Source: Phylloscopus collybita (taxonomy: Eukaryota > Chordata > Aves > Passeriformes > Phylloscopidae). From it: a DNA stretch of 64,000 bases. The stretch spans positions 6,816,001 through 6,880,000 of the forward strand of contig JAJNNQ010000002.1 of the NCBI GenBank assembly GCA_027886175.1, given 5' to 3'. The notes beneath the pieces are model-generated. The model did no database searches. It had not been told where the DNA came from and saw nothing but the letters and a program-made list of their open reading frames with translations. The number at the start of each line of letters is the position of its first letter. Within the stretch, counting starts at the first letter, position 1. Both the position numbers and the translations under genes were made by a program. Positions 38,961 through 51,566 of this stretch are shown here, piece by piece.

Positions 38961-41923
38961 TGGTGGGATGTGCTGATCTCCTAATATCAGGATAATAATA
39001 TTGTATGTGTATACATATATGTGCATTTATCTGTCTAAAGATCCAGCTAGGCAAACTTTCCCATGTGAGGGCACAAAGAGCTGCCGGCTGAGGCACAGCA
39101 CAGCTACCTGGCTGGGAAACACCTCATTTACCCCAGTGCTTGCCTTGGATTTTAGTTGCACTGTGGATGTGATCCTCTTTCACTGGAGCATCCAAGCTTC
39201 CCTTTGGAGGATTTACCTGGTGTCTGAGCACCAGGGCACTGCTTGAACTATTTGGTCAAGTAAACACAAACTAGTCCCAGTATCATCAGGGTCATTTCTC
39301 ACATTGGCTTGAGTGGGAGAGGTGGAGAGGACAGGCAGCTGCTGGTGAGCTGCCCTTCAGGGCACCTCCCCACAGAACCCTTCCAAATGAGTTGGCTTTG
39401 CAGAGCCACGCAATATTTCACAGGTAAATGACAGACTGTCTACGGGCTGGAGGAGGGAGGAGGAGGAGGTTGTGGCCACCACATGAAGCCACACTGGCAC
39501 AATTCCTGGTGTGTTTGAAGAGTCCAGTACCAAATCCCACAGGATCCCCACTCTGCGTTTCAATGTCATCAGGGTAAAATCCTCAAAAGAGTGTGCAATA
39601 GGAATGCCATCACATATCAGACATTGCAGGAAGTCTCTGTAATTTCTTTAATTATTCAGACAACAGAGCACAAGGATAATAGCTTCAAGTACATTCTTAT
39701 ACATTATTTTGACAGTAATAGATATGTATTTAGTCATAAACTATTCTGTAGCCACCACTATGTGTACATTTTATACAAACTATTGCCATACTCGGACCCT
39801 GAAAATGGACAGTGACATCTCCTAGATGTTTTGCACAAGGTTATGACAGTACATCCTTCATACGAGAGCTGTAGCTACGGGCTGGGTTGGCCCATCTAAG
39901 GGAGCACCTCTAACACACCATGGAGGGGTGATCCTGATGAGAGGCGCCGGAGGGAGAGGCGGAATTCAGACACGGTGAGAGGAAGACACGAAGCCGCTTG
40001 GAATAAGTGCGACGAAGAACATGGCACAGCACTGCTCTGCTCAGTGAAACAGGCTGATCCTGGTGTAAGAGCATCTCAGCTTCTCCCATACCACAAAGCT
40101 CTGAGCTCACCTCGGCCTTTGGGTGAAGATTAAATGAGGCAATGTCTGGTGTGGTCCCATCCAGGCATGTGCCCTGCCCTGACACAAGTGTGGGCTCTGG
40201 TCTGATGGCTCTTTAACATCTCAGCTGTCATTTAGATTGAAGCCCTCCAGCCAGTGGCTTTAAGTTTGGTCATTGACATCTCTAAACACCTCCACCACCT
40301 GACCTTTGGAGAAGGCACCTTCCAACACGGTCATTTCTTTGAGTGTAAAGGCCTTAAAAAATGGCAACCACCTCTCAGAGACAGGGTGAGACAGAGCTCA
40401 GACACACAGATGCCACCGTACTAAGGGCAGACTCTTACAACAGAGACTCATTTGTTCCACGATCACATTCTCACATGCCCCAAGTTATCTGTGTTTGCAG
40501 CCCTCAGCACACCCCAAAGACAGGGAGGTGGCAGAGTCTGAGCTGGGGAGGGCAGCAGGTCCTCAGCACCCACCAGGCAGTCCACAGTTCCCCGTGATTC
40601 CTCTTGTCAGGTAGGCATGAGGGCGGCTTTGTTCCTCTCCCGGTGCTGCAGGACACTGTGGTCACTCCGAAGCCTCATCACCCTGGCCATGTCCGAGCTT
40701 TGGATGTTGGAAGTAGGTCTGGACTAGAGCTTGACAGGAAGGAGCGACCACATCCATCTGTCAATGCTTCACACAGCAGTGCTCGTGCATAGAGCTCAGC
40801 CACCAGCTCCTGACAGCGCTCCAGGAGCTCCTGGGATTTCAGCGTGGAGCAGCATGGTCTACACTCTCTGGAGATGGCCCAGGCAGGGACGTTCTGGGAG
40901 GCTGTGGAGCTGCCATCCATCCCAGCAGAGAGCATGGCTGTGTCTCTGGAGCAAAGGGCAGGTGGATGAACGTCCTAGACTGGTGAGTAATGGAAACCAA
41001 AGAAAAGGTGAGAAGACATTCAAGGCAAGCTCCCTTCCGCACGGTCCCGTCGCAGACGCGCACACACATGCACACACAATGTTTTGCAAAAATTTTAAAG
41101 GGATCCTGGAAACCCTCCATGGAGGAGCGCGCGGTGCAGCAGAACCTCACTGATCAGCACCTGTCAAGGATGATCCATCCCCTCGGGGTGGGTTGGGGCT
41201 GGGGACACAGAAGTGGCCCCACCACTCAGCTCCCAAAACACATCTCCAGCACATTCACCCGTGGGTGGCTCAGGACGGACTCCTGCGTTACAGCTAAGGA
41301 ATGTCTCTCAGGATAATTGAACAAATCTTTATCCTTTTGTTTGTTTTGCAAAGGGTGTTTTGTTCTGTTCTCAGTGGCCCCAAGCCCTGTGCTGTTACTC
41401 AAAGTGGCCAGTGAAATCTGGTGGCCATCTCCTTCTTCCAGCATCAGCCACGTGAATCCCTCTAACTCACCAAAGTCAATGTCTCTCCCTCAGATTTCCA
41501 TCTTCTGGGCACCCAAATCGAAGCCTACTGAAATCCCGGTGTTGCCACAAGGTGAAGGCAGCTGCCTGCCTTTGCATTAAACATGCTTCAAAGGGAAAAC
41601 TTGATTTAGCATCCACAGAAATCAATTTTAAGAGCAATCCACAGTCTCCAGGCCAGGCTGGGAAGTGGACATGGAGTCGGGGCTGGAGCTGGAAGAGAGG
41701 AGCATCCCTTGAGCGGGGATGGGGAGCCAGGGCTCTGGCAAAGGGAGACCCATCTGCCGGTCACTTGTGCAAATAAGTGAGGTTCTACTGTCAGTACAAG
41801 AGATTCCAGGTTATGCACAGATGTGATGGATTTGTTTCCTTAATTAAAGTACCAAAATTAAATGTTATAAGCAACACATCTAAATAAAATAATGGGCACT
41901 CATTTAGGCATCATGTTTCCTAA

Positions 41924-42187
<264 letters not shown>

Positions 42188-43071
42188 TAATAAACTTTTT
42201 CTGAAGTTAAAAATAACAAAGTTTCTTACGGTTTTTGCAAATAAAAAGTTTGTGTAACAGTCTTGACTTCCATGAACGTGGCCAAATGATGTTTTTACAA
42301 AGCAAAACATGGAAAACAATACAGGAAATGATGTTACATTTGAAACTATTTAAATTAAAATAATATATTCTCATATTTTACACTATTTCAAAAAACGAAA
42401 TGTGATTCAGTTAAGTATTGATCTCTCAAAAAAATCTAATTTACAATTCTGTGTATAAAAATATAATTTACGGACCCCATGAAGTTTGTCTTTTTTGTGT
42501 GTGTTTGTTTGTTTGTTTGCTTGTTTTTTAGACTTGCTGAAATGAAGGAGCAATGTAATGGAGAGATGGGAAAGTACAGAATTTTACTTTCTGAAAGTCA
42601 GGACACACGTGACATGTAGAAAAATAGACTCTGCGCAGTTTTGCTTGGCCTCACAAAATAATTTTTCCCCTGTGAGTACAGTTCACATGATAATAAATTA
42701 TCAAAGAAACTATTTAAGGCTCTTGAAGGTCCGGTTCATATCATTTAAAACATCTATTCAAAATACCAAAGAAATAAATATCCAGGAGAGGAGGAAAAAA
42801 AAAAACAACCAACAAACAAAACAAAAGAACAAATAAAAATATATATATATTTATAAACTAAACAGAACAGAACTTCCAGGGGTCTTTGTTTCCCTTTAAG
42901 TCTACTTTGGACTGTCCTACTTAATTATTATTATTTTATTATTATTATCTTTAAGTCTTAATCCGTGCTCTCTTTTAAAAATATGTAATTTTTTTCCTTT
43001 TTTTTTTTCTTTTAGGTTTTTCTTTTCTTTTTTTTCTTTTTTTTTTTTTTTCCTATTTTTGTTCTTTCTCC

Positions 43072-43081
<10 letters not shown>

Positions 43082-43107
<26 letters not shown>
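43082..43107. repeat. (TC)n microsatellite in the SHH 3' UTR
   Basis: About 13 CT dinucleotides, flanked by further CT- and T-rich DNA (43010-43135), begin about 60 bases past the SHH stop codon. The transcript would carry the GA-rich strand. Confidence 0.85.
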
Positions 43108-43168
43108 CCTCCGTGTCTCTGTCTCTCTGTCGGAGCCTGGCGGGCGGCCGGGATGGCGCGAGGTCCCC

Positions 43169-43875
43169 TCAGCTGGACGACACCATCACGCCCAGCGGGT
43201 GCAGAGAGTCACTATCCAGCACCCAGCTGCCGATGCGGTAGAGGAGCCGAGAGTACCAGTGGATGCCGGGGGCCGTGGGGTCTCCCAGCGGGGACCCCTC
43301 CGCGGAGGGGCAGAGGGCGGCCAGCACGGCCTGGAGCAGGCGGAAGGGAGCGAAGGCCCAGTGCGCCCAGCTGTGCTCCTCGATGACGGCGTAGCACGAG
43401 GCCAGCACGCGGTCGATGAGGATGGTGCCCTGGGCGGTCAGCGGGGCGTAGGCGCCCGACGCCTCCTCCCGCAGCGACACGCGGTGCACGGCCGCCGGCA
43501 GCAGCTGCCGCCCGCCCTCGCCCAGCACGAAGACCCGCTGGCCCGGCCGCACGCGGCTGGCGAACAGCGCCCGGCCGCCGGCCGTCCCCGCCTCCGACTG
43601 GTTCTGCTGGGGGGCCACGAAGAGCAGGTGGGCGGCCGTCAGCAGCAGCCGCGCCCGGGGCTGCCGAGTCTCGATGACGTAGAAGAGCTTGTGGGAGCCG
43701 TCCTCGCGGTCGAGGAAGGTGAGGAAGTCGCTGTAGAGCAGACGGCCGTCCGTGTCAGCCACCAGCACCCTGTCCCCAGGCCTCAGGTCCTTCACCAGCT
43801 TGGTCCCGCCTTTCTCCAGGTGCACCGTGGCTGAGCCAGGGAAGCAACCCCCAGATTTGGCCGCCACTGAGTTTT
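43169..43875 (-). CDS. SHH: SHH coding exon 3 (Hint/autoprocessing domain)
   Basis: The 707-nt coding part runs from an acceptor CTTGCACAG (AG at 43877-43876) to TGA at 43171-43169. The first codon is completed by the last G of exon 2 (Glu191). It encodes residues 191-425: the cleavage site, the Hint domain, a sterol-recognition region ending ...[10 protein letters not shown], and the tail [18 protein letters not shown]. The exon is very GC- and CpG-rich. The 13-residue linker 381-393 between ALCP and GIHWYS is the least conserved part in this family. Confidence 0.97.
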
Positions 43876-46800
43876 CTGTGCAAGGAGAGAAGCACAGGAA
43901 GTTAGAGAAGGCACATTCCGGGCTGGAACATGGGGGCATGCAGGAACTCATCACTTCCTCAGCCACCCCAACCCGCCAAGAAAGCACAGGACATAGCCAG
44001 ACTCCCCTCCGAAATTTCTCCACCCTCATCTATGGCCATGCTCCATTTGCACTCAGTGGGTAAAGTGAGAATCCCCTCCCTGCCAGATTTGTGTAAAATC
44101 TCCCCTGGGTTAGGAGTTACAAGAGAGATTTGTCTCATAAAGGAAATGAGCCAAAATATTTCCACTGAGAAAACTGTTCCAGAACAAAATCCCTTCTGGA
44201 AGAACTTCCCATTTGGCTACTGTTTACTCTGCACTGACACCTGATGCCAGATAACTTGCAGGCTTTCAAAGCCAAGTGGTTTTGCTGGCATAAAGTTTCT
44301 TCTCTAAACAAGAAACTTTATGCCAGCAAAAGTGCCTGTGCTCTCGATGCTTGGGGTCCCCACTCAGCTCTCACTCAGGGAGCACATCTAGGGCAGCAAA
44401 CAGCAGAGAACAGGAGAAGACTTTGCCCAAGGGTGCACATAAATTTTGCCACTGCAAAGCAACAACCCAGATTTCCCAAATTCCCCTCCATTGTGCTGCA
44501 CAAGCCCCCAGTGCTGCCTCCAGCCTTCCTGCTCAGCATGGTGGCCACTGGGGCACATCCCAGCCTCACAGCACCCCTGCCAGGCACCTCCAGCACTCTG
44601 CTTCAATCTTATTTCAAAAAAGAAAAGAACTTCTCCCTCCCCACTAGAAGAGGGATGTTCTTCCCTGCCTCAGAGCCTGTGCTCCCAGAGCAGCCCTACA
44701 CCTGTGCCAGGCCCAAGCAAATGACTCCTCCACCCCCTCCAGCTCTTGGGAGTTACTCAGAGTTTAGAGCAGCTGTTGCTGCTCTCCAGTGCTTCTGAGA
44801 GGAGCAATCACAGACTTAAAGAAAGCAAAAGTAGCAATGAGACTCTGTCTCTCTTGCAAATCACTTTTTGGAAACTCAGCCACCTGTGGGGCAGTGGGAA
44901 AAAATTCTGCTGTATTCCAGGCTGATCTCTGTCTTAACTGAGGGACTTGCAGTGTTCCTAGCCACTCTGGCTTTTTAAATATTGGGTAATGCCCCATAGT
45001 ACGTCATAGCAGCAGGTGTCTTTGCTACAGCTGTTGAGATTCCCCATCCCTCACTTGCCTTTCCCTGCTTTCTCCCAGTTACTCTCTATACCAGTTAAGA
45101 GACCTGGTGATTTAGCTCATAAAGATGGACAGATTATATATTTCACCTTCGTGGCTGCTACAGAAATTCCTATGATTTAAACAAACCCTTGGAGTGTCTC
45201 CTAATGACTTTCTCAGGAAGGACAGGAAGGGTGAAAATTAGACCATTATTGATTTGCTAATGACTTTATCACTTCTCCTTCAGAAATGAAGCAGCAAGAT
45301 CTCCAAGGCCTCCCTCTTCAGGGAGGACATGGCAACAAACAAGCTATGTGCTTTATGTGGAGGCCTCTGCTAGCAAACTACACCTTCCTACAAGCTGGCA
45401 GTAAAGGTCTGGCTAGAGCTTTGTTTGCATATTCAGGGACTTGATGAATAGATGTAGTAGTGTAGCAGCTCTACAAACATGCCAGTGAATTGGCAGAGGT
45501 GTGAAAATCTGCTTCTTTGAGCAGTGCTTGTTTGGGTTCTCTAATTAAAATCCAATAAAGGATCAGCATTGTCATTCTGATTCATGTAATAAATGCAGAC
45601 ACTCTTGGAAGAGAGGACACTTCCATTTTTTTCCCAGCTTCTTCCCCCCCTTTTCTCCCCCTCCCTATTTGTTCAGGTGCAGAAACCCTATGTGCCAATT
45701 CACACACATACTCTCCAAAAAACCCAGGACCTTCCAAGCACTATTTGCACAGCAGAGCCACTTTTCCAAAGCACTCAAGATCTGTATTTGAATTTTAAAT
45801 GTAGAAGCTTGCTCTAAATACTTGCTGTAGCGCATTATCAATGTCCCTTTTACCACCCCTGCCTCTCCCTCCTCTGTTCTGGTGACAATAATTCAAGCCT
45901 TGGGGAAACTCTTCTTTGCATTCCAGTCTCCTGGATCATACTTTTTGCAAACAGAGATCTAGATAAAGAATCTTCCTGCTGGCATTATGGGATTTAATCT
46001 TCTCATGAGATGCTCTGTCATGAAATGAGGTTTGGACAGTTTAAGATCAGGCTGAGAGAGTGGAATTCAAGCCTGCTCCCTTCAGCCTGCCTGGTACAGT
46101 CACACGACCCTGCCTGACACCCTCCAAATATTGCCCCCAAGTCCTTGTGTGCCGAATCTCAATGAGCAGCTTGGGGTGGCTCCTCTCCTAAGAAACACCC
46201 CTGGGGTGGATTAGGAGGTGCTCCTGGGCTAAGGTCACCACGCACCACAATCGGACACCTTGCGCTACAAAGCCCATCCTGGCCATTGAAAGGGGCGTTT
46301 CGGATCTCCACACAGCTGACAGTTTTGCAGGGCCTCTTTTCGGCTAGAAAGGACCCAGGAGCTGAACAAAAGCAATAGCAGGCTCTCAGGACAAAGCTCA
46401 CAAGGGCCAGGAGAGGTGCTCAGCCCCTGGGGAGCTCCGGGCTGGAGTGGGGGACTCGAACCCCTCCTGCAGGAGGGCACGGCAGGGCCGGGCTGGTTTC
46501 GCTGCCGTGGGGCTGCTGGGTTCGAAGCAAACAGCTATATTTAAAGAAAGCCCTTTATTTTCTTTTGCAGCCAAGTGTTTCCTGACGCATCTAGCAGGTT
46601 GCTGGGCTAGAGTATTCTCTTAAAAAGAGCTTTAGGTGTCATATAGCTGGATGGAGAGAGGCGGTGAAGCTGGGGGCTAGCACTCGCTAACAGATTTACT
46701 CTCGCAAAAAGCACAAGTGTCAAGAAAAGGAACTCTGCGAGTCGGGTTTTTCTTGGGAGCTGTTCCCGGGTTGAGACAGCGTGTGGCGTTGTAAGCACAG

Positions 46801-49800
46801 GGGAGGGGAGGAAAAAAAATTAAAGTGTATGTGTATCCCTATCTGGGAATTTCCTAGCGGCTACTGCTGAAGGAGGCTGGGGACCACGTTACTCATTTAT
46901 TTTCCTGGCCGGCTCCCACTCGGAGATTAGCGCTCGCGAGTAAGGCGTGCAGCCAGCGGGGCGGCTGGAGACGGCCACGAGTGTTTGTGTTGAACATGCT
47001 CCTTGGATGGGGAAAGCATCAGACCCCACGGGGGGAGGAGAAGGGTGTGTGGCTGCGACGCAGCTCTCGTGGGAAGGCTGGCCAAGCAAATCACCCAAAA
47101 AAAGTGCTGTGAAAAACTGCTGCAGTTTTTTTTCTTTTTTTCCTTCTCCCTCACTCTTTCCTTTTCCCCCACCTCTGCTCCGGCGGGGTCTCTAAGAGGC
47201 GGGGGCAAGGCCGGCTGTGCCCTCGGGGCTCCGCTCCCATCCCCGCGGGAGCCCCGGCGGGGCAGGCCGGGTGATGGGGACCCTGCAGGCACGAGAGGAA
47301 GGAACCTGGCGGCAGAGACGGGGCACAGAAGGCTCTAGGGAGCTGAGTCGCTGCCCGGGGATGCCTCCCCACCTCGACACGTCTCTGGGCAAGCTGCCCG
47401 CCTTACCTGCTTTGACGGAGCAGTGGATGTGCGCCTTGGACTCGTAGTAGACCCAGTCGAAGCCAGCCTCGACGGCCAGGCGGGCCAGCATGCCGTACTT
47501 GCTGCGGTCCCGGTCCGAGGTGGTGATGTCCACGGCGCGGCCTTCGTAGTGCAGGGACTCCTCGGAGTGGTGGCCGTCCTCGTCCCAGCCCTCGGTTACC
47601 CGCAGCTTTACCCCGGGCCACTGGTTCATCACCGAGATGGCCAGAGCGTTCAGCTTGTCCTTGCAGCGCTGCGGGGACACGGGCAGACAGGGAAGGGTGA
47701 TTGTGGGGGTGCTGCAGCCAGGGGAACACCAACCCTCCCCCCCCCACCCCCTCCGCTATCTACACCCCCTTGGGCCGCATCCTGCTCTCCCTCTCCAGCC
47801 GAAGAGGCGGCATTCCTGCCCTCCCCGCCAAACGCGCCCCTGGCTGGGCTCAGCCAGAGCTGAGCATCTTCTCCCTCGCTGCCAGGGAGGGACGGGGAGA
47901 AAGGTGAGGAGAGGAGAGCGGAATCTGGGGGCACAGGATGAACAGAGGATGAAACACCACGAAGACCCACAGGGACGGACCTTTCCCCTCCCCTGGCACC
48001 TGCTGCGGGGACAGGGGGACCCCCCTCCGCCGCACCGCCGGCGCTGGGCTGTGAGCGTGGTGATTCAAAGCCACCTGCACGGAGCAAATTCCTGCCGCTA
48101 AGTGCCCTGTCTCCTCCCGAGAGCAAAGTTTCTGCCCAGAACAAACACTCGCCATATATCTGGGAGTCACGGATTCCCCCCCGGAATGTCTCTGCGGGTC
48201 TTTTCAGCTTAATTCTGTGTTGAAAAGGGTATCAATACATGTTAACAGCCTTTATGTGCTGGAGGGAGGGGTGGTTTTTTTCTTCTCTCCCTTCGCCCAT
48301 CACTCATTAGAGCCCTCAAAGCTGCATGGGCTGGGAGCATTCACTCTGCTTCAAACATACATCGGCGCTCGCCTACAAAGCCGAGCAAATCCATACAATA
48401 ATATAGCTCTTAGTGGGGAGATGAAAAGCAAGGGAGGGCCGAGGAGGGAAGTTAAGCGGAGCAGGGATACTATGCAAGCTAGGAGCCCCTTTGTGTGGAC
48501 TGAAACCCTTCCAACTCCGTGGAGAAAGTACTGCAGGGTTTTTCATTGACCCTCCAGAGCCACCAGCCTTCCCTGGGGTGAACTGGGCCCAGCAGCACCG
48601 GGAGCACGTAGGGACCGAGTAATGAGGGGCACAGGATGGGGGAAAGTGAGGAAAAGAGGTGAGCTGAAACCCTGAAAGTTTTGGGGAGATTGCCATCTTA
48701 GCCAGGCGGGGAATAGACGCAGTGGCGACAGGGGAAAGGACTTCTCAGCCCGGCAGAAACAGGAAATCAGCACCGAAAGTACTGAAAAGCGCTTGACTAA
48801 AGGTACAGGGTTAGGAACACACACGTTGCCAGCTTTCTTCCTTTTTGAGAGGAAAACAACTCGTGGATATACCCGATGTTGTTCCCTCGATGCGAACACC
48901 GACGTGGCTGTAAACCACGGCGGGATGCAGTAAGCTGCTCTTCCCACACTTTTGCTGGCCTGACTGGTGTGCTTGGCCTTCTGCAGGACCATTCTGCCCA
49001 CTGTGCTCCCAGCACAGCCACTAACAGACCACAGAGTCCCCCTTTCACAGCTCCCAGGAAGGCAAACCCCCCTCCCATTACACCGACCCTACTCTCAGGG
49101 ACGTGACAAGGTTCCTTAGCAAGGAAGTTCCCATGTGTCCACCAACAGCCATAAAAGTGATTCCAGCAACACACAGGTCCCCCGAGAGATATAAAACACA
49201 GTCGTGAGCTCACTTGGGACTCTCTGGCCTACCGTTTTATGGTGAGAGACGGGTGTTTGGGTTTCGGCACCGTTCCCGGCAGCAAAGTGCAGCAGCACAA
49301 GGAAGTTGAGTTTGATTTATTTTATTTTGTTCCCTCTCTCCCTCTCACACCCGAATGGATAGATATGCTCCTTCACTGATTTACAGGGGAAAGGGGGAGA
49401 AGGATCAAACGTCTCAGCTGCTTGTACGGCGACAGCACTGCGGGACACGGGGATGTCTCGCCCCGCAGGAGAGGAGCGGGCGCGGGCAGCGGTGCGGGCA
49501 GCGCCCAGGGGCTCCGGCCCTGCCCGCACCACTTCCCGGCTCCAGGCGAAATAAAGAAGAAACGGCCTCCTAAAGGACTTTTCTCCCTTTTATACTGCCT
49601 GAGCTGGATTGTCAGAGTCAAAAGCCGTGAAGCCCAGACTATTTATTAATTCATCGGGTCGTGTGCCACAAATCAAGCCCAATTCTGTTCAGCCACCGTG
49701 AAGCTCAGCAGGGCTGCCTCCACTAACGCTTTGTGTGGAGGCAAAGTTGTTCAACAAGCCCTCTCCTGCCAGCTCCTAATCTCTTCACAAATGAATTGCT

Positions 49801-51526
49801 TGAAGGAAACACTTAACAGGTACCTGTCAGTGTAAACAACCTGGTGGGCTTCCTAAATGCCAAGTTGATCTCTAAATTCCTCACATCACGCACCGGTTGT
49901 GTGCCTGCATTACACGAGATTGCTATTTTATTTCATACAAATTCCAGCTTTATCATACTGACCTGGCCTCCTTATCTCTCTCTCGAATCCAGCCAATGGC
50001 CAGGGTGGGGGGGGGAGAGGAAAGGGAGGAAGGGGGGAGCCCTTAGCAAACTGCTGGTGTCACCTGCAAAGTTGAGAACCTGACTTACCTACCTCTGTTT
50101 GCGTTCGCCCCCCCCCGCCCTTCTGGAGTTAATATTAACTAGCGGCTAATGCATTCGGCAACCACTCTGCAAGTTTAACGATTCTGTCCATGAAAGATCT
50201 CTCCATGGTTGAAGGGCTCCCGAAGCCGGCATCTAAAGGCTGGGATTTAACCAGAGCTTGCTGGCCGAGGGAGAGAGGGAAGGAGAGAAAAGCAAGGCAG
50301 GGAGGCCAGCGGCAGGACCGCACCCCGGGTCGCCGAGGACCCGGCCGTGCCCGGGGAGCGGGGAGCAAGGGCAACCAGCCCGCTCGCTGCCCGGCCCCGC
50401 TCCGCTTCCCCGCTCGCTGCCTGGCCCAGGGGTGCCGGAGCCCCGCTCGCTTCCCGACCTCGTTCCCTCACCTCGCTCCCCTCTTTGCCGCCGGGTACCC
50501 GGCCCTGCGGCCTCCCGGGCCCCGCCGCTCTCAGCCCACCTCCCCCCTTTGTGTCTAAGGCAGGGGAACAAGCACTGAAGGAGAGCGCGGAGGGCGGTGG
50601 GTGGGGGGGGGGGGGGGGGGGGGAAGTATTTGTTTTCGTTTCGTTCGTCTGAGGGAAGTTGACAGAAGGTCAGGAGTTCAGACGCTGCCAGCTAATGCAG
50701 CGGGAGCGGCCAGCCGCGTAGCCGGCGCGGCGTGCCCCGGGAGAGCCGCGGGGCCGGGGTCAGCGCAGCCCGCCCCCGGCCCGCAGCCCACCGCTCCCGA
50801 TCGTGCCCCGGCTCCCCCCGCGCCCGCCGCCCCGCTCCGCTCCGCTCCCCTCCGCTCCGCCGCGCACACGCACCGGCGCAGCCGCGCAGGGAGGGATGCG
50901 CCGAGCCCCGGCGGGAGCCCGTCTCCCGCGGAGCCGCCGCCGCCGCTGCCGCCGGGCTGCGGAGGGAAGGGTGAAACCCGAGCCGCCGCGATCGATACGC
51001 GAGGGGAGTAAGTGGAGCTGAAAATGCGAGAGATGCAGCTCCGGAGGCAGCGGGGGCGGAGGACAGCGGGTGCGCGGAGACCCGCTCCGCTCCGCTCCGC
51101 TCCGCACCCCAGCGCGGGGCGGCGGCGGCGGCGGGCGGAGGCGCCGCCGCGCTCCGAGGTGCGGTGCGATTTAAGGTGGTCGGGAGGAGATGGTGGCGGC
51201 CGCCGGTCCCTCGCCCCGGGAGACCCGGCAACGTGCGGAAAATCAGGCCGAGGAACGGGGAGAGTTTGGGAAATTCCACCCCCCCAGCCCCCCTTCCCCG
51301 CGTCCACTCCCCGCCTAGTCCTTCCAGGCGAGTCCTGCTCTAGCACTGAAGGTGGGGCTTAAATGTATTAATATTAAAAAAGCGCTGTTGACCTATATTT
51401 GGAGGAAACCCATTTCCAGTGCCTAGATTGCATGTAGTTTCTGAAACTCCGGGATTGGCAGAGCAATTGACTTCACCGAGCTCTCTCTTGAGCATGAATT
51501 ATAATTACGAGGTGACTCTCGGAGCG

Positions 51527-51566
<40 letters not shown>

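Larger units (their letters stand above)
43876..47406 (-). other. SHH: SHH intron 2 (3.5 kb)
   Basis: The donor is GTAAGG at 47406 and the acceptor AG is at 43877-43876, both on the - strand. It contains a perfect inverted repeat (44280-44331) and an AT-rich candidate enhancer (45080-45600). The ORF at 44244-44798 overlaps the inverted repeat and has no domain. Confidence 0.95.

Noticed and set aside
44244..44798. 184-residue ORF in SHH intron 2
   Set aside because: It crosses the inverted repeat, is antisense to the gene's intron, and has no domain or codon bias.
50190..51362. Overlapping ORFs of 100-222 residues on both strands in SHH intron 1
   Set aside because: They exist in several frames at once in CpG-rich DNA with few stop codons, are rich in Arg, Ala, Pro and Gly, and show no domain or splice structure.
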